A DNA stretch of 64,000 bases from CAVSRC01 sp963730325 (GTDB taxonomy: Bacteria > Pseudomonadota > Alphaproteobacteria > Rhizobiales > Kaistiaceae): the NCBI GenBank assembly GCA_963730325.1, contig CAVSRC010000008.1, positions 245,727-309,726 on the forward strand. The letters are read 5' to 3'. The position numbers were made by a program, and so were the translations under genes. Positions 9,562 through 17,382 of this stretch are shown one piece after another. Position 1 is the first letter of the stretch, and every line of letters begins with the position of its first letter. The notes beneath the pieces were generated by a model. That model saw only the letters and a program-made list of their open reading frames with translations. It was not told where the DNA came from and did not search any database.

Positions 9562-10866
9562 CTACTCCGCCGGCTTGACCAGGCAGGCGGGATTGCTCGG
9601 GTGGTCGGTCCAGGCGAGGTAGCCGGTGGCCGGCGCCCCGGTGTGCGGATCGACGCCTTCGGTGATCCGCTCCATGGTGATGCAATTCTCCACCGGACAG
9701 ACATTGACGCAGAGATTGCAGCCGACGCATTCGCTGTCGACCACCTCGAAATAGCGCTGGCCGTCCTTCATGGTGGTGATCGCCTGATGCGAGGTGTCCT
9801 CGCAGACGATGTGGCAGCGGCCGCACTTGATGCAGAGTTCCTGGTCGATGCGCGCCTTGGTGACGTAGTTGAGGTTGAGATACTGCCAGTCCGACAGGTT
9901 GGGCACGGCGCGCCCCGTCAGATCGGAGAGGCTCATCTCCTTTTCGTCGAGATAGCCGGAGAGGCCGGAAATCATCTCGGAGACTATTCTGAAGCCGTAG
10001 GTCATCACCGCCGTGCACACCTGCACGTTGCCGGCGCCGAGGGCCAGGAACTCGGCCGCGTCGCGCCAGGTGGTGATGCCGCCAATGCCGGAGATCGGCA
10101 GGCCCATGCACTCTGCGTCGCGGGCGATCTCGGAGACCATCGACAGCGCGATCGGCTTCACCGCCGGGCCGCAATAGCCGCCATGCGAGCCCTTGCCGTC
10201 GATGGTCGGCACCGGGGCGAAATTGTCGAGGTCGACACTGGTGATCGAATTGATGGTGTTGATCAGCGACACCGCATCGGCGCCGCCCTTTTTTGCGGCG
10301 CGGGCGGGATAGCGGATGTCGGTGATGTTGGGCGTCAGCTTGACGATGACCGGCATGCGGGTCGCCGCCTTGCACCAGCGCACGACCATCTCGATGTATT
10401 CCGGCACCTGGCCGACGGCCGAGCCCATGCCGCGCTCGCTCATGCCGTGCGGGCAGCCGAAATTGAGCTCGACGCCGTCCGCCCCGGTGTCCTCGACCGC
10501 CTTGAGGATCGCCTCCCAATTGGGCTGCTCGCAGGGCACCATGAGCGAGACGACCAGCGCGCGGTCCGGCCAGTCGCGCTTGACCCGCTTGATCTCCTCG
10601 AGATTGATCTGAAGCGAGCGGTCGGTGATCAGCTCGATATTGTTGAGGCCGATCAGGCGGCGGTCGCCGGCGTGGATGGCGCCGTAGCGCGGCCCGGCGA
10701 CGTTGACGATGGGCGGGTCCTCGCCCAGCGTCTTCCACACGACACCGCCCCAGCCCGCCTTGAAGGCGCGCACGACGTTGTATTCCTTGTCGGTCGGCGG
10801 CGCCGAGGCGAGCCAGAACGGGTTCGGCGACTTGATGCCGGCGAATTCGCTGCGAAGATCGGCCAT
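9562..10866 (-). CDS. preA: NAD-dependent dihydropyrimidine dehydrogenase, PreA subunit
   Basis: PreA and PreT together reduce uracil and thymine to dihydropyrimidines with NADH, the first step of reductive pyrimidine breakdown. This 434-residue chain has a dihydroorotate-dehydrogenase-like FMN barrel (about 1-320), including NFGCPHGMSERGMG with the catalytic cysteine near residue 137, and KLTPNITDI and ISGIGGITTW in the FMN-binding part. The C-terminal ferredoxin domain carries two 4Fe-4S motifs, CIKCGRCHIVC and CVGCNLCVNVCPVENC. It lies 189 bp downstream of preT on the same strand, separated by a palindromic repeat element. No dihydropyrimidinase or ureidopropionase gene follows within the window. 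Confidence 0.95.
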   Translation of the reverse strand: MADLRSEFAGIKSPNPFWLASAPPTDKEYNVVRAFKAGWGGVVWKTLGEDPPIVNVAGPRYGAIHAGDRRLIGLNNIELITDRSLQINLEEIKRVKRDWPDRALVVSLMVPCEQPNWEAILKAVEDTGADGVELNFGCPHGMSERGMGSAVGQVPEYIEMVVRWCKAATRMPVIVKLTPNITDIRYPARAAKKGGADAVSLINTINSITSVDLDNFAPVPTIDGKGSHGGYCGPAVKPIALSMVSEIARDAECMGLPISGIGGITTWRDAAEFLALGAGNVQVCTAVMTYGFRIVSEMISGLSGYLDEKEMSLSDLTGRAVPNLSDWQYLNLNYVTKARIDQELCIKCGRCHIVCEDTSHQAITTMKDGQRYFEVVDSECVGCNLCVNVCPVENCITMERITEGVDPHTGAPATGYLAWTDHPSNPACLVKPAE

Positions 10867-10903
10867 CAGAACCTCCTACCGACAAGCGATTGTGGAACAG
10901 ACA

Positions 10904-11024
10904 ACCTCCCCCTTGAGGGGAGGTCGAAATGCCGAAGGCATTTCGGGAGGGGGTGAATTGTCGAGGCGTCCAGGCCCCTCCCCGAAACCGCTTCGCGGTT
11001 TCGACCCTCCCTCCAGGGGAGGGT
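10904..11024. repeat. Bipartite palindromic (REP/BIME-like) element in preT-preA
   Basis: Four short perfect hairpins occur in order: 8-bp arms at 10904-10911/10917-10924, 9-bp arms at 10925-10933/10937-10945, 9-bp arms at 10983-10991/10995-11003 and 8-bp arms at 11004-11011/11017-11024. The second half, reverse-complemented, is similar to the first, so the element is two copies of one palindromic unit in inverted orientation. Such units are often dispersed in alphaproteobacterial genomes. Transcribed within the preT-preA message it could stabilise or attenuate mRNA. Confidence 0.8.
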
Positions 11025-11055
11025 TGGGCGCAGTGCAAGGTGCGACGCCATTGGC

Positions 11056-12423
11056 CTATGCCGCTTCCGTGGCGCCGCCGGTGAGGGCACGGTGGATCGA
11101 CTCGGCGGCGTCGCGGCCGTCGGCAACGGCGACGACGGTGAGATCGTTGCCGCCGGCGACGCAATCGCCGCCGGCCCAGACGCTGGGAACGTTGGTGCGG
11201 CGCTGACTGTCGACCTTGATGCGGCCGCCTTCCAGCTCGATCCCGGCAATGGCGCCGTTGAGCGCCTCGCCGTCGAAGGTCTGGCCGATCGCCTTGAACA
11301 CCATGTCGGCGTCGAGGGTGAAGGTCTCGCCGGTGCCGACAAGGCGGCCGTCTTCCTCGCGCGTATATTCAAAGGCGATGCCGGTGACGCGGCCGGCAAC
11401 GTCGGTGAGCCCGGTCGGTCTGGCGTTGAAAACGATGGTGACCCCGTCGGTCTGGGCCAGCTCGCGTTCATAACGACTGGCGCCCATGCGCTCCGGCGAG
11501 CGGCGATAGACGATGGTCACCTGCTCGGCGCCGAGGCGCTTCGACTGGGTGGCGATGTCGATGGCGGTCATGCCGCCGCCGACCACCACCACGCGGCGGC
11601 CGACGGGCAGGCTGCCCAGATCCTTCGCCTGGCGCAGGCCGGCGATGTAGTCGACCGCATCCTCGACGCCGGCCATGTCCTCGCCGGCAATGCCCATGGC
11701 GTTGAAGCCGGCAAGGCCGATGGCCAGGAAGATGGCGTCGAAATCCTCCCTCAGCTCGCCGAGGGTGAACTCGCGGCCGAGCACCTTGCCGGTCTCGACC
11801 TGGATGCCGCCGACCGAGAGGATGAACGCCACCTCGCGGGCGGCGAAATCATCGACGGTCTTGTAGGCGGCGATGCCGTATTCGTTGAGGCCGCCGATCT
11901 TCGGCCGGGCGTCGAAGACGACGACGTCGTGGCCGTAGAGGGCCAGGCGATGGGCGCAGGCGAGACCGGCCGGCCCGCCGCCGACGACGGCGACGCGTTT
12001 TCCCGTGAGCGGGGCGCGCGCAAACGGATGGCCGCCGGCCTCGATCACCACGTCGGTGGCGTAACGCTGAAGCTCGCCGATCCTGACCGGCTTGCCCTCG
12101 GCGACCTCGCGCACGCAGACTTCCTCGCACAGCGTCTCGGTCGGGCAGACGCGGGCGCACATGCCGCCGAAGACGTTCTGGGAGAAGATGGTGCGGGCCG
12201 CGCCGACGGGATTGTCGGTGAGGATCTCGCGGATGAAGAGCGGGATGTCGATGCCGGTGGGACAGGCGGCGACGCAGGGCGCGTCGTAGCAGAAGTAGCA
12301 GCGGTCGGCCTCGACCAGGGCCTCGTGGCGGTCGAGCGGCGGGTGCAGGTCGCTGAAATTGGCGGAGTAGTCTTCCGGCTTCAGACGACCGGCGGCAATG
12401 TCGGGAACCCTGTCGGCCGCCAT
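11056..12423 (-). CDS. preT: NAD-dependent dihydropyrimidine dehydrogenase, PreT subunit
   Basis: PreT is the electron-input subunit: it takes hydride from NADH through FAD and Fe-S clusters and passes electrons to PreA. The 455-residue chain begins with a glutamate-synthase-small-subunit-like Fe-S domain (CYFCYDAPCVAACPTGIDIP around residues 40-60 and CARVCPTETLCEEVC around 95-110). An FAD-binding Rossmann motif VVGGGPAGLACAHRLA follows, and then a second nucleotide motif VVVVGGGMTAIDIA for NAD(P). It starts 51 bp downstream of a RutR-like operator and is followed by preA. Family length is normal, and together with preA it mirrors the single-chain eukaryotic DPD split in two. Confidence 0.95.
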   Translation of the reverse strand: MAADRVPDIAAGRLKPEDYSANFSDLHPPLDRHEALVEADRCYFCYDAPCVAACPTGIDIPLFIREILTDNPVGAARTIFSQNVFGGMCARVCPTETLCEEVCVREVAEGKPVRIGELQRYATDVVIEAGGHPFARAPLTGKRVAVVGGGPAGLACAHRLALYGHDVVVFDARPKIGGLNEYGIAAYKTVDDFAAREVAFILSVGGIQVETGKVLGREFTLGELREDFDAIFLAIGLAGFNAMGIAGEDMAGVEDAVDYIAGLRQAKDLGSLPVGRRVVVVGGGMTAIDIATQSKRLGAEQVTIVYRRSPERMGASRYERELAQTDGVTIVFNARPTGLTDVAGRVTGIAFEYTREEDGRLVGTGETFTLDADMVFKAIGQTFDGEALNGAIAGIELEGGRIKVDSQRRTNVPSVWAGGDCVAGGNDLTVVAVADGRDAAESIHRALTGGATEAA

Positions 12424-12473
12424 GAAAATCCCCTTCTCCAGCGACCCGTGGTGTTCACGGGCCGTATCGGTCT

Positions 12474-12489
12474 TTGATCATTTGGACAA
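12474..12489. promoter_or_regulatory. RutR-like operator upstream of preT
   Basis: The sequence TTGATCATTTGGACAA matches the RutR consensus TTGACCANNTGGTCAA at 12 of 14 defined positions. It lies 51 bp upstream of the preT start, in the gap to a divergent gene, a position suited to repression of preT-preA. Confidence 0.65.
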
Positions 12490-12614
12490 ATTCGCGAACA
12501 AGCGTCAAGCACAAGGAACAGGCGGCGAAAGGCGGCGCGGCGACGGTGACAGGCGCGCGCCCGCAGGCTATTCATGACGCGGGCAGGCAGTTCCGTCGAT
12601 CCATCGAGGCAACG

Positions 12615-13094
12615 ATGCGCGCGAAACTGATCGTATTCCTGGTCCTGGCGGGGGCGTTTCTGCAACCGGGGCCAGCGGCGGCGGCGGAACTCTTCCGCGC
12701 CGGCGTGGTGAGTTGCGTGGCCGTGTCGCGTTCGGTGACGGCGATGTCGGTCACCCGCTGCGCCGGCGGCGAGAACCCGGCCAAGCGCGAAATGTTCGGC
12801 AGCTGCGAGGGCAGCTATGTCAGCAACCGCGTGCGGGTGCCCTTCGTGGTCTCGGCCTATGTCCGCGAGATGAGCAAGTTCCTGCCGGACAACAAGAGGT
12901 CGCTCAAGTTCGACTATCGCGGCATGCGCTGCCAGCTCAACACGTGGCGCCTGCGCTCGGTGCACAATTGCAGCAAGCTCGCCGGCGGCGAAGGCATGGC
13001 CTGCCAGGTGTGCCTCACGCTCTTCGGCAAGCACTGCTATGAGGCGCGCATGATGGTGACGCGCGGCGCCAAGCTCGGCCGCATCGATCCGTGA
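12615..13094 (+). CDS. Small secreted cysteine-rich protein, unknown
   Basis: This 159-residue protein starts with a signal peptide (MRAKLIVFLVLAGAFLQ, cleavage near AAAA). The mature domain has seven cysteines (SCVAV, RCAGG, SCEGS, MRCQL, HNCSK, and the close group CQVCLTLFGKHC), consistent with disulphides in the periplasm or outside the cell. I do not recognise a family. The ATG at 12615 is preferred over upstream in-frame starts because it begins the signal sequence. It is divergent from preT across a 190-bp gap that carries the RutR-like operator, so regulation by RutR is possible but its product does not look metabolic. Confidence 0.7.
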   Translation: MRAKLIVFLVLAGAFLQPGPAAAAELFRAGVVSCVAVSRSVTAMSVTRCAGGENPAKREMFGSCEGSYVSNRVRVPFVVSAYVREMSKFLPDNKRSLKFDYRGMRCQLNTWRLRSVHNCSKLAGGEGMACQVCLTLFGKHCYEARMMVTRGAKLGRIDP

Positions 13095-13106
13095 GGATGC
13101 GGTAGC

Positions 13107-13144
13107 GCGCGACCGGGGCACGGGTGGCGCGTTTTCGGTCGCGC
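13107..13144. terminator. Long-loop inverted repeat between convergent genes
   Basis: Nine-base perfect arms GCGCGACCG (13107-13115) and CGGTCGCGC (13136-13144) flank a 20-base loop in the 50-bp gap between two convergent genes. It could serve as a bidirectional terminator, though there is no T-tract. Confidence 0.35.
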
Positions 13145-13145
13145 T

Positions 13146-13988
13146 TCACCTGCTGCCGATCACGCGCAGCAAAGCGCCCTTCAGGCGCGATGGTGCCGGC
13201 GATGGGCCGGCCTGCCCGCTCGTCGCCGGATTGCTCCGCGAGCCGTTCTCTGCTTCGGCGCTGGTCCAGGCCCGGTTGCCGACCAGGGCCGCCGCCTGTC
13301 CAACCCAATCGTCATGTTCGACGCGATCCGGGAACGCCATTTTCTGCGCAACCCACCGAACCTCACCCGGCGACCAGGCAGCAATCTGATCAAAGTGGAA
13401 AATGCCGAGAGAGTTCAGGCGCATTTCGTTGCGCGCGCCAATGCCGGTGATGCTCTGTAGATCATCAGCAACGCCGTCGCGCGGGGCAGTCAGCGTCGGC
13501 GGCCTGGCCAGACCGATGGGGTCCTCCTCCTCCACCTCATCCAGCTTCATGGCCAAGGCAGCCGAACCCACCACGCGCCCGTTGGGCGGCGCGAATGGGC
13601 TGGCGGAAGCCCGCCGCATGGCGATTTTGAGGATGTCGGCGCTCGGGGTGTTGTCCACCGGGGTCCGCGCCATCGCGGTCACGGCCGTACGCAGCGCCGC
13701 ACTCGGCGTTCCGTCGTTGTCAGACTGTCCACGCACCTCATGACGCGCGTCGCGGCGCTCAACGGCGTCGATGCTTGCAGGAGTCGATCGCACCTGCTGG
13801 CTGGCGGCAACATCCCAAGGTGCCGCCGCGACCGTGTCGACACCGGATGCGTCCGCAAGCGCCGCAGCTTCCCGCATGATCGTGGCGAGCTGGGCAATCT
13901 GACGGCGGTGCTCGGCGATCGCTTCCAGGGCAAGTTTGCTGACGCTCTTGCATGCCGTATTGAAACTGTCGATGTGGTCGGCGCGCAT
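13146..13988 (-). CDS. Protein with helix-hairpin-helix (NuoE-tail-like) C-terminus
   Basis: This 280-residue protein has a helical N-terminal module (residues 1-50) and a disordered Ala/Thr/Pro-rich middle. From about residue 185 it has a conserved domain: LQSITGIGARNEMRLNSLGI, then FDQIAAWSPGEVRWV and FPDRVEHDDWVGQA. That domain resembles the helix-hairpin-helix segment found at the C-terminus of alphaproteobacterial NuoE and in several standalone proteins. HhH domains usually bind DNA non-specifically. The start at 13988 overlaps the stop of the 82-residue gene upstream (TGATG) and is preceded by GGAGGTG, so translation is coupled. Function unknown. Confidence 0.75.
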   Translation of the reverse strand: MRADHIDSFNTACKSVSKLALEAIAEHRRQIAQLATIMREAAALADASGVDTVAAAPWDVAASQQVRSTPASIDAVERRDARHEVRGQSDNDGTPSAALRTAVTAMARTPVDNTPSADILKIAMRRASASPFAPPNGRVVGSAALAMKLDEVEEEDPIGLARPPTLTAPRDGVADDLQSITGIGARNEMRLNSLGIFHFDQIAAWSPGEVRWVAQKMAFPDRVEHDDWVGQAAALVGNRAWTSAEAENGSRSNPATSGQAGPSPAPSRLKGALLRVIGSR

Positions 13989-14236
13989 CACGCACCTCCA
14001 TCGACGGCGCGGGCCACCGCATCGAGCGCGAGGCGCAGGCTGTCCATCTGGGGGGCAGCGTGATCGGCAGCCGACGCCTCGGTGGCCGCCGCCTTCTTGC
14101 CGGCGGCGGAATTGGCGGAGGCGAGGATCTTCTCCATACTGACGATCTGCTGCTCGTGCTCGGCGATGACGCTTTCCGCCAGCCGCGCGAGATTGGCGCA
14201 TGCACTCGTCAGTTTCTGGACGTGGTCGGTACGCAT
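13988..14236 (-). CDS. Short helical protein, paralogous to N-terminus of next gene
   Basis: This 82-residue protein is predicted to be mostly helical (ACANLARLAESVIAEHEQQI). Its first 35 residues resemble those of the adjacent 280-residue protein: MRTDHVQKLTSACANLARLA compared with MRADHIDSFNTACKSVSKLA, both followed by an AEH-QQI/RQI pattern. This points to a tandem duplication followed by gain or loss of the HhH tail. The stop and the next start overlap as TGATG. The helical character is vaguely phasin-like, but no family is claimed. About 230 bp upstream up to manC hold no gene; that stretch is AT-richer and probably holds the promoter. Confidence 0.7.
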   Translation of the reverse strand: MRTDHVQKLTSACANLARLAESVIAEHEQQIVSMEKILASANSAAGKKAAATEASAADHAAPQMDSLRLALDAVARAVDGGA

Positions 14237-14465
14237 TTGACCGCACTCCCGTCGCGATTACTCTGGACAACTTCCGCGACTGCGACAGGTTCACCGATAC
14301 ACCTGAGGTTGCGCTGCCGACAAGGTCAACCTATGGTTACCGCGACGATTCCGACAATTATGGTAAAATACGAGCGTTAATGGCCCCGTCCGATACCAAG
14401 CTTAAACTGACGCGCCATGGTCAACGCCGCGCCCGTGCAGTAGATTTGTCCAAGGTACTCGCGGG

Positions 14466-15890
14466 CTACCGGCCGTAATCGTCCTCGAAGCGGACGATAT
14501 CGTCCTCGCCGAGATAATCGCCGACCTGCACCTCGATCAGCGTCATCGGCGTCTTGCCGCGATTGGCCATGCGGTGGATGGCGCCCTGGGGGATGTGGAC
14601 CGTCTCGTTCTCCCTGACGGTCGTCACGTCGAGCGCGTCGCGCTCCATGCCCAGCGTGATCTCGGCGACGCCCTCCACCACCGTCCAGTGCTCGGCGCGG
14701 TGGGCGTGCTTCTGCAGCGACAGGCGGGCGCCGGGCTTGACGACGATGCGCTTGACCTGATGGCGGCGGCCCTGGTCGAGCGACTGATAGTAGCCCCAGG
14801 GCCGGTAGTGACGGACGAAATCGCCGTAAACGGCCTCGGGCGCCGCATCGATGGCGGCGGTCAGCTCCTTGACCCGGTCGGCATCCTTGCGCGCGGCGAC
14901 CAGAACCGCATCGTCGGTGGCGACGACCACGAGATCGCTGACGCCGACGACGCCGACCCGGGGCCGGCTGGTGCTGACATAGCTGTCCCTGGCATCGAGC
15001 AGCACGGCGTCGCCGACGGCGACGTTGCCGGCGGCGTCGTGGCGGTCGGCCTCCCAGACCGATCCCCAGGTGCCGAGATCGGACCAGTCGAAGCGCGCGT
15101 CGACGACGGCGGCGTTCGCCGTCTTTTCCATGACGGCGTGGTCGAAGGAGATTTTCGGCGCGGCGGCGAAAGCCTCCCTGTCGAGGTGGAGGACGGCGCC
15201 GCCGTCGGCCGCCTCGCCGGCGGCGATGGCGGACGCAGCAGCGGAGGCGATCTCCGGCGCTTGGGCGCCGAGTTCGGAGAGCGCCGTGCGCGCGCCGAGC
15301 AGGAAGATGCCGCTGTTCCAGAGATAGCCGTCGGCCATGTATTGGCGGGCGCGCGCGACGTCCGGCTTCTCGACGAAGCGGGCGACGGCGCGCACGCCGG
15401 CCTCGGCCAGCGGCCCGCCCGGCTGGATATAGCCATAGCCGGTGGCCGGCCCGGCCGGGGGCACGCCGAAGATGACGATCCGGCCCGCTTCCGCCGCCGG
15501 CAGCGCCGTTTCCACCGTGGCGCGGAAGGCGGCGTGATCGCGGATGACGTGGTCGGCGGCGAGAACCAGGAGCGTGGCCTCGGGGTGATCGATGGCGACG
15601 AAGGCGGCAGCGGCGGCGATGGCCGCAGCGGTGTCGCGGCCCTCCGGCTCGAGCAGGACCACGGCGGCGACATCGGCCTCGGCCAGGGCAGCGGCGACGA
15701 GATGGGCATGATCGGCGCCGGCGACGACGACCGGCGGGCCGAAGAGGGACGGCGCGGCGATGCGCTGAAGCGTCAGGGCGAAGGTGGAGACGCCATCGAC
15801 CAGCGGCAGGAACGGTTTGGGGCTGTCGCTGCGCGAGGCGGGCCACAGGCGCGTGCCGGCGCCGCCGCACATGATGACTGGAATGATCAT
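14466..15890 (-). CDS. manC: Mannose-1-phosphate guanylyltransferase / mannose-6-phosphate isomerase
   Basis: This bifunctional enzyme of 474 residues makes GDP-mannose, a precursor for surface polysaccharides. The nucleotidyltransferase domain (1 to about 290) has the activation motif CGGAGTRLWPASR and the sugar-site sequence FVEKPDVARA. The C-terminal cupin isomerase domain (about 320-474) shows LSLQKHAHRAEHWTVVEG and HIPQGAIHRMAN with the metal-binding His/Glu. The ATG at 15890 starts the conserved N-terminus; a GTG nine codons upstream is an alternative. Its products would feed the exopolysaccharide and O-glycan clusters further along the window, although it is not adjacent to them. Confidence 0.93.
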   Translation of the reverse strand: MIIPVIMCGGAGTRLWPASRSDSPKPFLPLVDGVSTFALTLQRIAAPSLFGPPVVVAGADHAHLVAAALAEADVAAVVLLEPEGRDTAAAIAAAAAFVAIDHPEATLLVLAADHVIRDHAAFRATVETALPAAEAGRIVIFGVPPAGPATGYGYIQPGGPLAEAGVRAVARFVEKPDVARARQYMADGYLWNSGIFLLGARTALSELGAQAPEIASAAASAIAAGEAADGGAVLHLDREAFAAAPKISFDHAVMEKTANAAVVDARFDWSDLGTWGSVWEADRHDAAGNVAVGDAVLLDARDSYVSTSRPRVGVVGVSDLVVVATDDAVLVAARKDADRVKELTAAIDAAPEAVYGDFVRHYRPWGYYQSLDQGRRHQVKRIVVKPGARLSLQKHAHRAEHWTVVEGVAEITLGMERDALDVTTVRENETVHIPQGAIHRMANRGKTPMTLIEVQVGDYLGEDDIVRFEDDYGR

Positions 15891-15979
15891 GGGTTTCGCC
15901 CGTTTGCCGGCTGCCACAAGAGACGGTCGTTCCCTAGAGCTTTTTGCGGCGCGGATGCAAGCGGACAGGCCCTCGATGG

Positions 15980-16690
15980 TTACGCGAAGGTCGTGCCGGC
16001 GAGACGGTCGAGCAGCGCCGCCAGTTCCTGCGGGCGGGTCAGATGGGGCGAGTGGCCGCCAGGGAAGGCAATCGGTTCGACCTTGAGCCAGTCCTGCGCC
16101 ACCCGGCGCGACCAGTCCGGGGTGATGGCGCGGTCCTCGTCACAGACGATCGAGGCCGCCGGGACCGACGGCCAGCCGGCGGCGTCGACGCGGTCTCGCC
16201 AGTAGCCCTTCTGGTGGCGCAGCCGGGCGAAGGCCCAGGCGGCGTCGGCCTCGCTGGCATCGGGATAGAGGTCGCGGGCGGCGGCCGCCGCGTTTGGCCA
16301 ATAGGTCAGGCCCGCCTCGTCGCGGAGAAGCGCCTTGCCGAAATCCGGCGGGGAGATATCGGCGTTGAGGCCGGCCTTGCGATCCTCGGCGCAGCTCAGG
16401 CCCGGACGGCGCAGGATCGCCGCCAGGTAGACGATGCCGCCGAGCGACAGGCGATCGGCGATGAGCGGCGCCACCAGCCCGGCCATGGAATGGGCGACGA
16501 CGATCGGCGCCTCGTCGCCGGAAAACGCTTCCGCCGCGGCATCGGCATAGGCGGCGGTGGAGGCGTCGCGCCGGTCGATGGGCAGATCGACGGTGCGGGC
16601 GGTATGGCCGAGCGCCTCGAGCGCCGCCGTCACGCGGGTCCAGCACCAGGCGCCGTGCCAGGCACCATGAATCAGTCCGAAAGTCGCCAT
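15980..16690 (-). CDS. Alpha/beta hydrolase, esterase (hydroxynitrile-lyase/salicylate-esterase fold)
   Basis: This 236-residue cytosolic alpha/beta hydrolase has the N-terminal LIHGAWHGAWCW oxyanion region. The nucleophile serine sits in VVAHSMAG (residue about 71, with Ala in place of the first Gly of GxSxG), the acid is probably the Asp in VCDEDRAI, and the histidine is in GGHSPHL near the C-terminus. This pattern fits the plant-type hydroxynitrile lyase/methylesterase subfamily, which in bacteria cleaves small carboxyl esters. The natural substrate is unknown. It is followed downstream by manC after 90 bp and is preceded by the AhpD-like gene on the same strand. Confidence 0.85.
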   Translation of the reverse strand: MATFGLIHGAWHGAWCWTRVTAALEALGHTARTVDLPIDRRDASTAAYADAAAEAFSGDEAPIVVAHSMAGLVAPLIADRLSLGGIVYLAAILRRPGLSCAEDRKAGLNADISPPDFGKALLRDEAGLTYWPNAAAAARDLYPDASEADAAWAFARLRHQKGYWRDRVDAAGWPSVPAASIVCDEDRAITPDWSRRVAQDWLKVEPIAFPGGHSPHLTRPQELAALLDRLAGTTFA

Positions 16691-16793
16691 CGCCGGGATG
16701 TCCTCCTGTCGCGACGATAGCCCGGGCCGGCCTCTTCACCAATGCGGCGCCGCGGCGGCAAGCGGTCGCGTCGCGGCGCCTTGGCGCCTGGCC

Positions 16794-17246
16794 TCACATC
16801 GTGACGGGATGCTGGCGGACTGCGGCGTTCAGCCGGTTCCAGACATTGATCGAGGCAATGTCGAGCAGCAGCGCGGCCAGCGCCTTTTCCTCATAGTGGC
16901 GGGCGGCCTCATCCCAGACCGCGTCCGAGACCGGGTCGCCACGGTCGGCGATCCGGGTGAGGTCCTCGGTGAGCGCCAGTGCCGCCCGTTCGGCGTCGGT
17001 GAAATAGGGCGTGTCGCGCCAGGCGGCGGTGGTGAAGATGCGGTCGTCGGACTGGCCGGCCTCCCTCAGCGCCTTGGCGTGCATCTGGACGCAGACGCTG
17101 CAGCCGTTGATCTGGCTTGCCCTGAGATGGACAAGCTCGCGGGTGACATGGGGCAGATTGTCGTTCTCGATCGCCTTGTTGAGGGTCTGCAAGGCCTTCA
17201 GGGCCTCGGGAACGATGGTGACGGGGTGGTTCATGCGAGCCGGCAT
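16794..17246 (-). CDS. AhpD/carboxymuconolactone decarboxylase-like protein (ECF41-associated)
   Basis: This 150-residue protein belongs to the AhpD-like superfamily. The redox CxxC pair plus downstream His is visible in GCSVCVQMHAKA, which in AhpD reduces peroxiredoxin or hydroperoxides. The chain length and WRDTPYFTDAERAALALTED segment match the small YnjA/YciW-like alkylhydroperoxidase group. A second ATG at 17234 (MNHPVT) is a plausible alternative start. It sits divergently beside an ECF41-type sigma factor, the known genomic partner of carboxymuconolactone decarboxylase/oxidoreductase/epimerase genes, so it is probably the target of that sigma factor even though the promoter found points towards the sigma gene itself. 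Confidence 0.85.
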   Translation of the reverse strand: MPARMNHPVTIVPEALKALQTLNKAIENDNLPHVTRELVHLRASQINGCSVCVQMHAKALREAGQSDDRIFTTAAWRDTPYFTDAERAALALTEDLTRIADRGDPVSDAVWDEAARHYEEKALAALLLDIASINVWNRLNAAVRQHPVTM

Positions 17247-17320
17247 GGCTGGCCTCCTTCGCTGGGAGCTTGCGGTTGATGACGGCCGTCAGCTGGACGG
17301 CGTCGCCAGGGGCTGCCCCC

Positions 17321-17347
17321 TGTCACACCGGCCGGCACTCGATCGTC
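17321..17347 (+). promoter_or_regulatory. ECF41-type promoter (TGTCACA-N16-CGTC)
   Basis: TGTCACA at 17321-17327 and CGTC at 17344-17347 are separated by 16 bases, the arrangement reported for ECF41 sigma factors. It is directed towards the sigma gene and would give a leader of roughly 30 nt, so it predicts autoregulation. Confidence 0.7.
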
Positions 17348-17382
17348 ATGCATGTGACGGAGCACGACGGGAAGATGTGACG

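Noticed and set aside
14377..16205. Very long frames on both strands across manC
   Set aside because: Composition is typical of antisense frames in GC-rich DNA; the manC frame alone has conserved enzyme motifs.
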